Below, piece by piece: positions 1 to 9,020 of a DNA stretch of 64,000 nucleotides (positions within the stretch are counted from its first letter, which is position 1; every line of letters starts with the position of its first letter). The DNA is taken from contig NZ_VTOL01000003.1 of the NCBI RefSeq assembly GCF_009801115.1, forward strand, positions 62,001-126,000. Direction: 5' to 3'. Both the position numbers and the translations under genes were made by a program. This DNA comes from Dyadobacter sp. 3J3 (GTDB taxonomy: Bacteria > Bacteroidota > Bacteroidia > Cytophagales > Spirosomataceae). The notes under the pieces were generated by a model. That model was not told the origin of the DNA and made no database searches. It saw nothing but the letters and a program-made list of their open reading frames with translations.

Positions 1-3000
1 CTTTTGCTTGTCCATCATTTAGCCTGTCAATTGCTTCCTGATATTTTTTTTGAGCATCTTGATATTGAGCTACCCCGGCTTTAATTTTAGCCTCTATATC
101 ATTATTGAAAATACTATCTTTCCCTGCATATGATTGACCAATTTGCTGATTAAGTGCCAGTTGGTAATCATTTTCAAAACTAATACGTGCAAGAGCAAAT
201 GCCTTTTCCTCTTCATGACGCTTTTTTGAGGCAGATACCAAAGCGCCGACAATTGTTATAACACCCTGAATTGCCGCAGCATACTGGTTCATGCTGGTAG
301 TGCCATCCTTATTCGTGGCGAATGCCTGCTTTATGTTTCCGTACTGCCCCGCTAATCCGGATAAAGCAGAACCAACGGAACCAATTCCGCCACCCATCTC
401 CTGTAATACTTCGCTTAATTGCCCGATAGCACCGGCAATCATATCCCATCTTTTTATACTTTTGGCTTTGTAATTTTCTTCAATATTTTGAAGAGTTTCC
501 AGGTGCTGACGGTATTCTTCGGATTCTTTATCCAGATTTTTAGTGAATTCGTCAAAATCTTTTCTTGCCTGAATAACTTTATCTCTGCTTATTTCATCAT
601 TTGAAAGCTTGGCTATTTTAGCAAATTCCTTGAATTCCTTAGATTTTTCAGCGACAAGAACATCCTGATCTTTATTAGCTTTTATTTCATCCTCATTGAT
701 CTGATTTAAAGCCTTGATGTAAGCTGCGCCTTTTTCTTTCCCGTAACGTTTTTCAAGTTCAATCCGCAGATCTTTAAACCGGTTTTCGATTTCAAGACGC
801 TTTTGCTCGGATCCGGCAACTTCTAAAAGATATTGTCGAAAATTGTCTTTTCTTTGTGCTGATGCTTCATTGAGTTGCTGCTGTGTGTTTTTACGCTTCA
901 ACACAGAATCAGGCGACATATCAGTTGTGCCTAACTCGGACTGAACAGCTTTCAGCCTTTCAATTTCATCTGTCAAAGAAGTCGCAGACGTCCTGATATC
1001 ATCTAGCCTTTTCTGAAACTTTTCCAGCGGGGTTTCTGCACCGGTAACATCCGAATACTCAACCTTTAATTTCACTAACTTTTCCTGCTCCTGTCCGGTC
1101 AACGAATCAGGATGAAAAGATTCAAATTCGTTTATTTGTTGCTTCAAATATTCGGCATAAGATTTACCTTGCGAGATCAGTCCGTCGAATTGCTCATTAG
1201 CCGCTTTCGCTCCAAGATTATCAACCCAAAGCTGATACTGGACATAAATCTTCTTCTTTTCTTCTAATTCTTCATCGAATGAGATGACTGCCAATTTTTT
1301 TCGGGCGTTAGCCGCATTCTTTTCAGCATCGGCAAGTATTGCCTGTTGTTTAGCAATTTGGCCTGTGTTGCTAACCGGTGTCTTTTCAAGTATTTCTTTT
1401 GATTTGGAAACTATGTAATCCCAATACGCAGCAGATCCATAGGGGCCCGATTTATCTGCCTCTTTTGCAGCCGCTTTACTTTCCTTGGAAATAGCTCCGG
1501 TAATCCTCGCTTTTTGCTTTTCAAGGTTATCAATATCCGCTTGAAGTTTCTTAAACTCTGTACTCGAAGATGCTGTTTGTTGAGCATCTTTTTTTGCTTT
1601 TATTTCTTCATCATAAGAAGCTACTGTTTTCTTGATAACCTTTTGTGTATTATCCGAAGACTTTAAACTAGCAGCGTCGGCGGACTGCAAAGCAGTTACA
1701 CGTTCCAGGATTTTCTTTTGAAGTTCGCCTTCGCTTTGAACAATCTGTTTATTCGCTGCTATTGTATTCTGAGCCTGAATCTTAGCGAAATCAACTCCTG
1801 AAATAGCAGATCCAACCGCATTCCCGGCCGTCGCTGCCGCGCCAAGTATAGTTGATACAATTCCTGTATCCTTCTTGCCATTTTTAGCATCAAGTTGTCT
1901 TTGGATACTTTGATCAAGCTCGTTTTTAAGCGTATCTGTTTCAATTTGACGTTTCCTGGCTTCGATATATCCATTAATTACCTTCGTGCCCTCAGAGGTA
2001 GCAATATTTTCGAGCGTCAGCCCATTTAAGAGCTGTGGATGAATGGATATTAATTCTTTGAGCTTATTATTTCTGTCTTCACGGGAAGCATTTTCATTTT
2101 TTATCTGAGCAGTTAATACTTGAATCTTTGCATTTTCTCCGGACAATGATTGCGATACAACATTATTCACATCAGCTATTCGTTGCTGTGCTTTTTCTGC
2201 TTGTGTGGTAGTATCGCGGAATAAAGCAACAGCAGTAATCAGTCCGACAAGTGCGGCTCCTGCTACAACGTAAGGATTTAAACCGGTAACTAAGTTGAAT
2301 AATGCCTGAGCATCAGCAGCAGACTTAATTGTTCCGGCCAATTCAAAGAATAACTTAACAGGCCCAACGCTGGCAGCTATGGCTTGAACTGCGGCGGTCG
2401 CGACAATAGCAGCTTTATATGCTCCGTAGGTTGCAACAAGAACTTTCAGTACATCAAGTATTGGTTCGTAATTCTGAACAAGTGTAGTTGCGAATCCAAT
2501 ACCTGAAGCAAGAAGCCCTTCTTGACTTTTACCAATATTATTAAATGCCTGCTCAACGGAATCCTCAAAGTTGGAATAGAGCCCGGTAAGGGATTTGCTT
2601 TGCTTCTCCATTAGGCCGGAGAACATACCACCTGACTGGGTAAGCGTATTTATTGCTTTCTCAACTTCCGGGAATCCAACTTTTCCAGCTTCGACTAAAT
2701 TTTTCACTTCAGATTCCGCAACTCCAAATTGATCAGACAAGAGCCTGATTAGAGGAATCCCTCGACCTACGAACTGATTTAAATCGGCAGAGAATAACCT
2801 GCCTTGTGTTCGGGTTGTACCATATAGATAAGTAAGATCATTTAAAGGAATAGAAAGTCCCGATGCGATATCACCAAGTTTTGTCATAGTCTTGGTAACA
2901 TCTTCACTTGCCACACCATAAGCAAGAAGCTGCTTGGCTCCGGTTGCAACCTCTTTTAAATTAAATGGCGTTGTAGCAGCAAGCTTAACGACGTCTGCAA

Positions 3001-3295
3001 ATAAGGCGTCCGACTTGGTTTTATTTCCAAGCATCGTCTCAAATGCAATTTCAAGCTGCTGAAATTCTCCCCGGACCTGTATTAATTTCTGAGGAAGTGT
3101 AGCAAGCTGAGTAAATGCAAATGCACCACCTGCAAGTGTCGCAAGTTTACCAAACGCATCATTGACTTTTGTTGACTCGGTCGCCGCAGTATTAGTAAGC
3201 GCACGAATACGATTTGACATATCTTCAATGGCCGCATTGAATTGAGAATTCAATATTGTAGCCTCAAAAGAAAGGGCACCGTTGTTATTATTCAT
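1..3295 (-). CDS. Phage tail tape measure protein (C-terminus beyond window)
   Basis: This reading frame stays open from an ATG at 3295 to the window edge, about 1,098 codons, so the gene is truncated by the window and not by mutation. The N-terminus (MNNNNGALSFEATILNSQ, then FQQLEIAFETMLGNKTKSD) is typical of the tape measure family, whose length sets tail length and which lines the tail tube. The middle holds a hydrophobic Ala/Gly-rich stretch. The rest is long, charged, Lys/Glu/Gln-rich coiled coil. The start overlaps the stop of the upstream frameshift product (TAATG), the usual arrangement of tail chaperone and tape measure. Family identity is secure from size, composition and position. 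Confidence 0.93.
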   Translation of the reverse strand, partial: MNNNNGALSFEATILNSQFNAAIEDMSNRIRALTNTAATESTKVNDAFGKLATLAGGAFAFTQLATLPQKLIQVRGEFQQLEIAFETMLGNKTKSDALFADVVKLAATTPFNLKEVATGAKQLLAYGVASEDVTKTMTKLGDIASGLSIPLNDLTYLYGTTRTQGRLFSADLNQFVGRGIPLIRLLSDQFGVAESEVKNLVEAGKVGFPEVEKAINTLTQSGGMFSGLMEKQSKSLTGLYSNFEDSVEQAFNNIGKSQEGLLASGIGFATTLVQNYEPILDVLKVLVATYGAYKAAIVATAAVQAIAASVGPVKLFFELAGTIKSAADAQALFNLVTGLNPYVVAGAALVGLITAVALFRDTTTQAEKAQQRIADVNNVVSQSLSGENAKIQVLTAQIKNENASREDRNNKLKELISIHPQLLNGLTLENIATSEGTKVINGYIEARKRQIETDTLKNELDQSIQRQLDAKNGKKDTGIVSTILGAAATAGNAVGSAISGVDFAKIQAQNTIAANKQIVQSEGELQKKILERVTALQSADAASLKSSDNTQKVIKKTVASYDEEIKAKKDAQQTASSSTEFKKLQADIDNLEKQKARITGAISKESKAAAKEADKSGPYGSAAYWDYIVSKSKEILEKTPVSNTGQIAKQQAILADAEKNAANARKKLAVISFDEELEEKKKIYVQYQLWVDNLGAKAANEQFDGLISQGKSYAEYLKQQINEFESFHPDSLTGQEQEKLVKLKVEYSDVTGAETPLEKFQKRLDDIRTSATSLTDEIERLKAVQSELGTTDMSPDSVLKRKNTQQQLNEASAQRKDNFRQYLLEVAGSEQKRLEIENRFKDLRIELEKRYGKEKGAAYIKALNQINEDEIKANKDQDVLVAEKSKEFKEFAKIAKLSNDEISRDKVIQARKDFDEFTKNLDKESEEYRQHLETLQNIEENYKAKSIKRWDMIAGAIGQLSEVLQEMGGGIGSVGSALSGLAGQYGNIKQAFATNKDGTTSMNQYAAAIQGVITIVGALVSASKKRHEEEKAFALARISFENDYQLALNQQIGQSYAGKDSIFNNDIEAKIKAGVAQYQDAQKKYQEAIDRLNDGQAK

Positions 3296-4016
3296 TACCT
3301 GGGGAGATTATTTTGGTAATTCATCAAAGAGTTAATTAGCCCATCATGAGAAACAGTCTTATCGGATTTTGAATTAGTGTCTTTATCACTTCCTGACTCG
3401 TATGAAGGCTGATCAATGAGCATGCGCATGACAATGGCATATGGAATTTTCCAAAGAATATAATCCAGGGGCCATCCGAAATGTGCGCATATAGAACCGC
3501 GTGATCCATGAAGACTTTTTAGTCCTCGCTGTTTGTCTCTATCAGCTGCGGTTTTGTGGTCCTTGCTGTCCTGAGGTATCTGATAGAGTTGGTAAAATCC
3601 CCGTAATTAGCCATCGTATTGATGATGGTCGTTAACTGGAGTAACTGCTTCGGCGTGATTCTCATAAAGAAATAACCAGCAAGAAAATTTACCAGGAATG
3701 GATAAAATGGACTGTTATTTAGCCAGGCAATGGCAACGATCTTTGCGCATCGATATGCGTGTGCTTTGGTTAAATTCTTTACTTCATGAAGCGGATTTAT
3801 ATTAATCAATTCTTCATCAAGATCAAGATTGATATACTCGCCACTGAGCCTGTCCATGACACCTAATGGAAAACTCGTAATGGTGAAAGATCTTGTTTTA
3901 CTTTTACTAAACCAGCCCGTAAATCTTTTGGTCACAGTAAAGAACATACCATTGTTATTGATGATATCGAGTTCTTTTTTTTCCGCCAATAGCGGATCGA
4001 ATTCTGTTTCTTCCAT
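3295..4016 (-). CDS. Tail assembly chaperone, -1 frameshift product (G-T-like)
   Basis: The short chaperone frame ends at 3519, but the -1 frame is open from a TAA just upstream of 3600 down to a TAA at 3297-3295 that overlaps the tape measure ATG. The extension reads as real protein (for example HFGWPLDYILWKIPYAIVMR). It lacks a convincing start codon of its own. A slip at GGATTTT (3600-3594) would join residues 1-141 to 99 further residues, giving about 240 aa. In tailed phages the extended T domain binds the tape measure and the G domain binds the tail tube protein; that role is inferred here. It is the only coding explanation for the otherwise empty 3298-3518. Confidence 0.72.
3519..4016 (-). 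CDS. Tail assembly chaperone, short (zero-frame) product
   Basis: A 165-aa protein lies between the major tail protein and the tape measure, the position of lambda gpG. The start is an ATG directly preceded by the leader TACACACT. The protein is acidic at both ends with a hydrophobic centre (about residues 95-120). It is inferred to act as a chaperone on the tape measure during tail assembly. No sequence motif proves this; the call rests on gene order and on the -1 frame extension described in the next entry. Confidence 0.75.
   Translation of the reverse strand: MEETEFDPLLAEKKELDIINNNGMFFTVTKRFTGWFSKSKTRSFTITSFPLGVMDRLSGEYINLDLDEELININPLHEVKNLTKAHAYRCAKIVAIAWLNNSPFYPFLVNFLAGYFFMRITPKQLLQLTTIINTMANYGDFTNSIRYLRTARTTKPQLIETNSED
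3594..3600 (-). promoter_or_regulatory. Candidate -1 ribosomal slippery site GGATTTT
   Basis: Read on the minus strand the zero-frame codons are GGG GAT TTT ACC; a -1 slip gives GGA TTT TAC. The heptamer lies inside the only interval where both frames are open. GGAUUUU is a known -1 frameshift heptamer in dianthoviruses. A one-tRNA slip at ACA AAA further down is a weaker alternative. Confidence 0.55.
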
Positions 4017-4027
4017 AGTGTGTATTC

Positions 4028-4058
4028 AAAAAAAGCCTCGGCTAAGAGGCTTTTTTTT
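4028..4058. terminator. Bidirectional intrinsic terminator inside the structural operon
   Basis: GCCTC and GAGGC arms, extended by A:T pairs, with a 6-nt loop and runs of seven A and eight T on the two flanks. It sits between the major tail protein (upstream) and the tail chaperone (downstream), so it would reduce transcription of chaperone and tape measure relative to capsid and tail tube. Confidence 0.75.
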
Positions 4059-4082
4059 ATAATTTTAAGTGTGTTTTTTTGA

Positions 4083-4598
4083 TTAAGCTACCACTACTTC
4101 CGGCCCAAATTCCCAAGGCGATGTTAATGCCTTTGTTGGCTGCAAAACAGACAAAAGAACATCGACAAGATAAAGCCCATCTTTTTGTAGGTTGAAATTT
4201 GCTTTTGCTGAAAGTTGGGTACGGATTAGTGTAATAATCTTACCCTTCTTTGGGACGATCTTAACAGACTTTTCGATGGTTACAGCTTGCAATGGCGCTT
4301 TCCATATCTTATTTGCTTCGGTTGTCCCTGTTACAGTACCTCCAAACAATGCCACCATGTCATCGGATGTGACGTTCATTAAAGAAATCATCATGGTCAA
4401 TGCACCTGGCGTTACGTCCTTATCCAATGGCTGATCCGATTGGATAGACATAAAGTCTTTGGTTGTTGCGTCAGCCTGGGTTAAGGCCGCAGTTGAATCG
4501 GCATATATTGCTCCGATTGAAGTGAAGGCGGTAGCAACCCCACCATCAACAGCGATGGTCCCAATCTGGACATCACTGGTACCTCTTGTTACTCCCAT
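4083..4598 (-). CDS. Major tail (tube) protein
   Basis: 171 aa, beginning MGVTRGTSDVQIGTIAVDGG, beta-rich, with a segment rich in small residues (VTPGALTMMISLMNVTSDD) typical of siphovirus tail tube subunits of Bacteroidetes phages. It precedes the chaperone/tape measure pair and follows the neck proteins, the canonical place for the tube protein. Two CACACA leaders lie in its 5' region (4601-4610 and 4623-4630), and a terminator follows it, both consistent with high expression. Function is inferred from order and composition. Confidence 0.8.
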   Translation of the reverse strand: MGVTRGTSDVQIGTIAVDGGVATAFTSIGAIYADSTAALTQADATTKDFMSIQSDQPLDKDVTPGALTMMISLMNVTSDDMVALFGGTVTGTTEANKIWKAPLQAVTIEKSVKIVPKKGKIITLIRTQLSAKANFNLQKDGLYLVDVLLSVLQPTKALTSPWEFGPEVVVA

Positions 4599-4631
4599 TA
4601 TAGTGTGTGTTTTAAATTTTAATGTGTGTGA

Positions 4632-5045
4632 TTATTCCAGATTTTCAAAAATGAAATTTATTCTGATATTCATATAGTGTTGATTAATCTCCGGTTGTCT
4701 GATTAATGCTGTGCTGGCGATATAAAGGCTAAAATCTGAACCATATATATTGTTAAGAATAGACTTTAAAATCTCAACAAGTGTTTGAAGCCTGGATTCA
4801 TTGGGAACAAAAAATGGTTTATTTGCTGGTCCTTGCTGCAAATCGACAACATGAATATTGACATTAGAAACTCCTTTTTGAAGACTACCGTCACTTAATG
4901 CAATTGTATTGACAACGATATCCTCCAACTTTGAATCGGCCGGTCTCACACTTTTATAAATGCTACCGGTAATGGCATACGCAAGCGTGGGATCACTCTT
5001 TAAAATCTTAAATATCTCAGTTGACTGATCCAGCGCTGTTTTCAT
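4632..5045 (-). CDS. Tail terminator/completion-like protein
   Basis: 137 aa, overlapping the upstream gene by ATGA. The fold looks alpha/beta with a long helix (RLQTLVEILKSILNNIYG). Its place between an HK97 gp10-like protein and the major tail protein is that of tail terminator (lambda gpU-like) proteins. No diagnostic motif was recognised, so the role is positional. Confidence 0.6.
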   Translation of the reverse strand: MKTALDQSTEIFKILKSDPTLAYAITGSIYKSVRPADSKLEDIVVNTIALSDGSLQKGVSNVNIHVVDLQQGPANKPFFVPNESRLQTLVEILKSILNNIYGSDFSLYIASTALIRQPEINQHYMNIRINFIFENLE

Positions 5046-5485
5046 TTCATTGCTTTAATTTTCGCTAACATCTTCGCTTTTAGTTTCGGGAATTCCGATG
5101 ATGCAAGCATTTCAGCAGACGTTAACACATCGTAACCCATCGATTCAACGGCTGCCGCATAATCCATTCCGGCCACTACGATCAAAGCATATCCTTTTCC
5201 GGCGCGAGATGACAGTTCATCAGCTAACTGTCTTCCGGTTGCCGCACCTAGCTTCGAATCAGGGAAATAGTGACTGTAAACAACTCCATTAACAATAAGT
5301 ACATAACCGATCGATGCCCGAAGATTTCCTGTCTGATCCTTGTAAGTATCCAGCGACCTGGCATGATTTACAAGTTCTTCACCTAGCGCCTGAAGTTGAA
5401 GGATAATCGCGCGATTGATTCTCTGGTACCTCTTTTCAAGCTCTCTCCTGAAATCAGCCGCGGTAAACTTGGATTTTACACCCAT
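5042..5485 (-). CDS. HK97 gp10-like neck/tail component
   Basis: 147 aa. It has an N-terminal helix (RRELEKRYQRINRAIILQLQ), then the motif around DQTGNLRASIGYVLIVNG and a later GMDYAAAVESMGYDVL. The combination of a helix, T-x-N-L-R-x-S-I-G-Y and Y-A-x-x-V-E is the HK97 gp10/neck protein pattern, which sits at the head-tail junction. It overlaps both neighbours by a few bases, indicating translational coupling. Confidence 0.8.
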   Translation of the reverse strand: MGVKSKFTAADFRRELEKRYQRINRAIILQLQALGEELVNHARSLDTYKDQTGNLRASIGYVLIVNGVVYSHYFPDSKLGAATGRQLADELSSRAGKGYALIVVAGMDYAAAVESMGYDVLTSAEMLASSEFPKLKAKMLAKIKAMK

Positions 5486-5799
5486 AATTTTGAATTCAGC
5501 TGCTTGGTTTCAAATCGTTTCACAACACCTTCAAGCTTAATATGCCCTTCCAATTCCACTTTTATCTTTGTCCCTCGGGCAATTTCCGTTGTTCCCTCAG
5601 GCATAAGAATCAAATACTCATATACATAAGCATTTCCGTCCGTGACCGTTATGTAAGAACCATTTCCATTCTCCTTGCTTCTGCAAATACCAACTTTTAC
5701 CCATTCAGCAGCTTGTGGAATCCAATTTCCATCTGCATCCTGTCCGCCTGGACTTGTCTGGATATATTGAAACAATTCGTATGGATATTGAGCGAACAT
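5476..5799 (-). CDS. Head closure / head-tail adaptor-like protein
   Basis: I chose the ATG at 5799 (MFAQYPYELFQYIQ) and not the one at 5853: the later start follows the upstream stop by 1 bp (TAATATG) and removes a 53-bp overlap. The 107-aa product is beta-rich with a C-terminal EGHIKLEGVVKRFETKQ, like SPP1 gp16-type head closure proteins. Function is inferred from gene order (connector, closure, gp10, terminator). Confidence 0.65.
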   Translation of the reverse strand: MFAQYPYELFQYIQTSPGGQDADGNWIPQAAEWVKVGICRSKENGNGSYITVTDGNAYVYEYLILMPEGTTEIARGTKIKVELEGHIKLEGVVKRFETKQLNSKLWV

Positions 5800-5800
5800 A

Positions 5801-6130
5801 TTACCAGAGATTTGAAGCGTTTCTGATTTTTGGACCGTTTCCAAACTGATCAATCAATTCTTTGCATCCACTCTGCTTTGCAAGGGAAAGTAAAGAACTT
5901 GCGAAACTGGAATCAGAATATTGAATCGTGAAACCATCTTCTGAAATTGACTTGACTCCTTTATCCGTTTGAATTTCATTAATTGCCAAACCATAGATCA
6001 AGCATTTGTTAGTAGGATAATATTCCTCGGAAGGATTTAATCCAATTAGTTCGGCAGCAATACTTAACCTTTCATCAGAAAGTTTTGCATTGCTGCCGAT
6101 CAAATGCTTTATGAGCGCAAGGTTTGTCAT
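5801..6130 (-). CDS. Head-tail connector (gp6-like) protein
   Basis: 109 aa, mostly helical (ALIKHLIGSNAKLSDERLSI, then SSLLSLAKQSGCKELIDQ), resembling the small all-helical gp6/gp15 adaptors that dock under the portal. It overlaps the upstream acidic gene by ATGA. The role is assigned mainly from position right after the capsid genes. Confidence 0.6.
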   Translation of the reverse strand: MTNLALIKHLIGSNAKLSDERLSIAAELIGLNPSEEYYPTNKCLIYGLAINEIQTDKGVKSISEDGFTIQYSDSSFASSLLSLAKQSGCKELIDQFGNGPKIRNASNLW

Positions 6131-6462
6131 TCTGCTTCATTAGTTTTGGCGCCTTCATCGGCCGTTTGGCTTTTATCCTCCGCCTGTCCAGATCCAGAAT
6201 TTGCTTCGGATCCTGAACTTTCTTCACCTTGATTATCGCCAGAATCCGCTTGTTCTTTATCAGAATCGGCTTTTGCTTTAATCTCGGTTTTCAAAGGAGG
6301 TTCCACTAACCCTCTTGAAACCAAACTTTCAAGTACACTTTTTTCAAGGTGACTGACATCGCTACCGACATAATGAATCTTATTAAAATCGGTGCGATCG
6401 CGGAATTCATCTTTAACAATGAAACCTTGGTTTTCAACAACATCCTTTTTCTTTCCTGCCAT
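6127..6462 (-). CDS. Small acidic phage structural-operon protein
   Basis: 111 aa. The first 60 residues look folded (FNKIHYVGSDVSHLEKSVLE); the rest is a disordered Asp/Glu/Ser/Gly/Gln tail with almost no hydrophobic residues. It lies directly after the major capsid gene. Comparable genes in other phages are annotated only as hypothetical. It may be a connector-associated factor, but nothing in the sequence proves that. Confidence 0.65.
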   Translation of the reverse strand: MAGKKKDVVENQGFIVKDEFRDRTDFNKIHYVGSDVSHLEKSVLESLVSRGLVEPPLKTEIKAKADSDKEQADSGDNQGEESSGSEANSGSGQAEDKSQTADEGAKTNEAE

Positions 6463-7544
6463 TACGCTTGAACAGTTTTAGTGTCAATCGTGTAAATCTG
6501 ATCTACATTTGAAATCACCGGAAGTGATCTCGACTGAGAATTCGTATACTCAGCAAGTGAAGGACGGTTCGTTCTGAATTTCGACACCTGGATATAATTG
6601 TCCGCCTTTTCATAAGACACACCTGCAACCGGAGAGTTTTCCTCCGCTAAACGAGCATAGACCAAAGATCCAAGTACACCAGCCGGAGCAAGAACAACGC
6701 GACCTTCTGCCCATGGCTTGTAAGAAGATGTTTTTCCGTCGATTTGGTAACGAATTGAACGGTCTACCAGAACCACATCCAGACCAGTGATTGCCTTGAA
6801 AAGAGCGACAGCGGCATCTTGCCCAGGTGTGGGCTTAACTGTACCCAAATTACCAATAGATATAGCATAACGGTCTTTAAAGGCCGCACTATTCATCAGG
6901 TTTTTAAGTGCGAATTTATCAAGGTAAGCTACCTGTGGTGAATTTCCGTCACCATTGGCTTTATCCTTTACTCTGTCGATATCGGCAAGAGGATCAGCAG
7001 TAGAAGGGCTTGACCAAAGGATGTTGGCACCAAATTTGTTTTCGGCATAATACCCATAGTCTACGCGAATACCGGCGCCAACGTTTTCAGAAGCAATCTC
7101 TGCAACACCTTCAGAAAACCCACGAAGAAATGTACCTTCATTCGTTTCGTACTGACCAGCAATAACAGCTTTGGTATGATTGAATAGATTTTTTACAATC
7201 TGCCCCTCAGTGCCGCCAATTGCAATGGTAGTTTGAATATCGGTCAGTTGTTGTTCGTTCAACCAACGCTCAATACCAACCTTTGGAATCTTACCGCCCA
7301 TTGCACTTGTTCCGCCGGATGTTTTGGTCGGAACAGGTGAATCCAAAGCGATATAATCGGCTCTTACGAACTGATTTTGTTCAGAAACCGTATCCCACAT
7401 ACCAGTAACAGAGAAAACCTGCTCGGTTAATTGCGTATGCAGATATGGTAGCGGGTTTTTAGTCCCGTTCAACTCCTGAACATATCTTAGGACTACCGGC
7501 TTGAACCATTTTTTAACGTAGTCCGGAAATAATGACTGTTCCAT
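6462..7544 (-). CDS. Major capsid protein (lambda gpE-like family)
   Basis: 360 aa, the size of gpE/HK97-fold capsid subunits. The sequence shows an N-terminal arm (FPDYVKKWFKPVVLRYVQEL), the central PVPTKTSGGTSAMGGKIPKV region where gpE-family proteins have the metal/peptide-binding loop, a long spine helix segment, and a C-terminal APAGVLGSLVYARLAEENSP that matches the conserved end of this family. It follows scaffold and decoration genes. No prohead protease gene lies between them. Confidence 0.88.
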   Translation of the reverse strand: MEQSLFPDYVKKWFKPVVLRYVQELNGTKNPLPYLHTQLTEQVFSVTGMWDTVSEQNQFVRADYIALDSPVPTKTSGGTSAMGGKIPKVGIERWLNEQQLTDIQTTIAIGGTEGQIVKNLFNHTKAVIAGQYETNEGTFLRGFSEGVAEIASENVGAGIRVDYGYYAENKFGANILWSSPSTADPLADIDRVKDKANGDGNSPQVAYLDKFALKNLMNSAAFKDRYAISIGNLGTVKPTPGQDAAVALFKAITGLDVVLVDRSIRYQIDGKTSSYKPWAEGRVVLAPAGVLGSLVYARLAEENSPVAGVSYEKADNYIQVSKFRTNRPSLAEYTNSQSRSLPVISNVDQIYTIDTKTVQA

Positions 7545-7594
7545 TCTTTAAAATATAAAAGTGTGTGTGTGATTATATTGGCGATTTCAGCTTA

Positions 7595-8263
7595 TCAGGC
7601 TTGATCGCTTGTCCACCGTATACGGTTAGCCGTTGCTGTATTAAATGCAGCTTTGATGCTGGCAACCGCGAATGGTGAGGCTACTTCATTAACTGCTCCA
7701 TGCACCAAAATACCAGCAAACGCAGCTGATGCTTCGATGGTCGCAATCAGAATACCCACATATTCATGTCCCGAAGGAAGTGCCGTATAGGCAGATGCAG
7801 CTCCATCTGTTTCGGAAACAAAAACTGTAAAACCAGATCCGGCTGTGCCGATATTTGCAGCAGCAGCACTTAGACTATCGCCATATTTATACCCGGTTCC
7901 CGCAGTTGTTAAAGTCGCACTGATCACTGAGCCTCCTGCAACTACAATAGTCGCCTTTGCTCCACTTCCTGTCCCACCTGTAAGTGTTACATTGGAATAG
8001 GTACCAGCATTTACATACCCAGTGCCCGCAGTGATTGCACCCAGCTTCACAATTGCTCCGGCTATTGAAACCGGCATTGGCTTGTGATCAGCAGTTGTAG
8101 AATTTTTGATGATGACATGGCCTGCTTTTAAGACATGCAATGGATATCCATTAACGTCAAGGGATCGGCCACCCTTTAAACTTTCGAGCATTTCGACGAT
8201 TACGATGTTATCGTTTTCAGTCGAATAATTTTTTCGATCGCGATTTAAACTTACTACGGACAT
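7595..8263 (-). CDS. Capsid decoration (gpD-like) protein with a Gly-rich inserted repeat
   Basis: 222 aa. Residues 1-70 and 150-222 resemble small gpD-type decoration proteins (HEYVGILIATIEASAAFAGI, ASPFAVASIKAAFNTATANR). Between them lies an insertion of about 75 residues made of two related units (ITAGTGYVNAGTY, LTTAGTGYKYGDS) with GGTGSGAKATIVVAGG, a repeat used in exposed parts of many phage virion proteins. It lies between scaffold and capsid genes. The insertion probably projects from the capsid surface; that is inference. Confidence 0.75.
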   Translation of the reverse strand: MSVVSLNRDRKNYSTENDNIVIVEMLESLKGGRSLDVNGYPLHVLKAGHVIIKNSTTADHKPMPVSIAGAIVKLGAITAGTGYVNAGTYSNVTLTGGTGSGAKATIVVAGGSVISATLTTAGTGYKYGDSLSAAAANIGTAGSGFTVFVSETDGAASAYTALPSGHEYVGILIATIEASAAFAGILVHGAVNEVASPFAVASIKAAFNTATANRIRWTSDQA

Positions 8264-8274
8264 GATTTCTGATT

Positions 8275-8967
8275 TTAAAGTGCACCAAAGATGCTATCAA
8301 CCTCCTCCTTGGAGGCTTCTTTTCCAGCACCACCTCCAACAGGAGTAAATGGACGACCGGATTGTCCCAAACCAAGATCTGAAAGCTTTTGAGACGCCTG
8401 GGAAATTTTTGCTTCCGTAGCAGTCACATATTCTTGAAAAGCTTCATCTGTTTCAAATTTCGAAGGATCGAAATTATCAATGTATACATCCTTTAAAATA
8501 GGATTGAAGTCTTTCAGCTTCGTTTCAAAGATTTGTTTCCTTGATTCGCTTGTTTTGCCCGATTCGATAGCTGCCAGTTTATCTGAAAGTAACTTGTTGG
8601 CCTCTAACTGCGCCTTGTTGCTTTCAATTAACCCTTTTGCCCATTCCGGCACCTCATTGGAATCTTTTGATTTATCCTTGCCGTTTTCAGAACTGCCCCC
8701 GGCGGAAGATTCTTTTTCTTTTTTAGCTGCCTCCTCTTTTTCGTCTTCTTTTTCCTTATCCTTTGCAGCGATTTCAGCAGCAGCGATTCGGTTAATTTCG
8801 GACTGGAAAGCTTTTAACATTGCACCGACCCCGTCAACAGCCTCGTCGATTTCGGTTTCTTCTTTAACGCTTTTCTCGAGATATTCAAGAACCACATTAA
8901 TTGCTTTCTGGCTGTACCCAAGTGATTTGTACTTATTTACAAGCGCTAAGCGTAATTTCTCTTTCAT
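8275..8967 (-). CDS. Capsid scaffolding-like protein
   Basis: 230 aa, first gene of the leftward structural operon. It is highly charged, with a Lys/Glu-rich stretch at residues 70-105 and a predicted coiled coil (GLIESNKAQLEANKLLSDKL), the composition expected of an internal scaffold. The C-terminus ends in a short conserved-looking hook (GKEASKEEVDSIFGAL). The start is preceded by the CTACACACACA leader at 8979-8989. Confidence 0.72.
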   Translation of the reverse strand: MKEKLRLALVNKYKSLGYSQKAINVVLEYLEKSVKEETEIDEAVDGVGAMLKAFQSEINRIAAAEIAAKDKEKEDEKEEAAKKEKESSAGGSSENGKDKSKDSNEVPEWAKGLIESNKAQLEANKLLSDKLAAIESGKTSESRKQIFETKLKDFNPILKDVYIDNFDPSKFETDEAFQEYVTATEAKISQASQKLSDLGLGQSGRPFTPVGGGAGKEASKEEVDSIFGAL

Positions 8968-9020
8968 GAAGAATTTGATGTGTGTGTGTAGTGTCAGGAC
9001 AAAACTATAAATAATATTTT

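Noticed and set aside
3829..4677. Rightward frames opposite the major tail and chaperone genes
   Set aside because: Antisense frames to well-supported structural genes.
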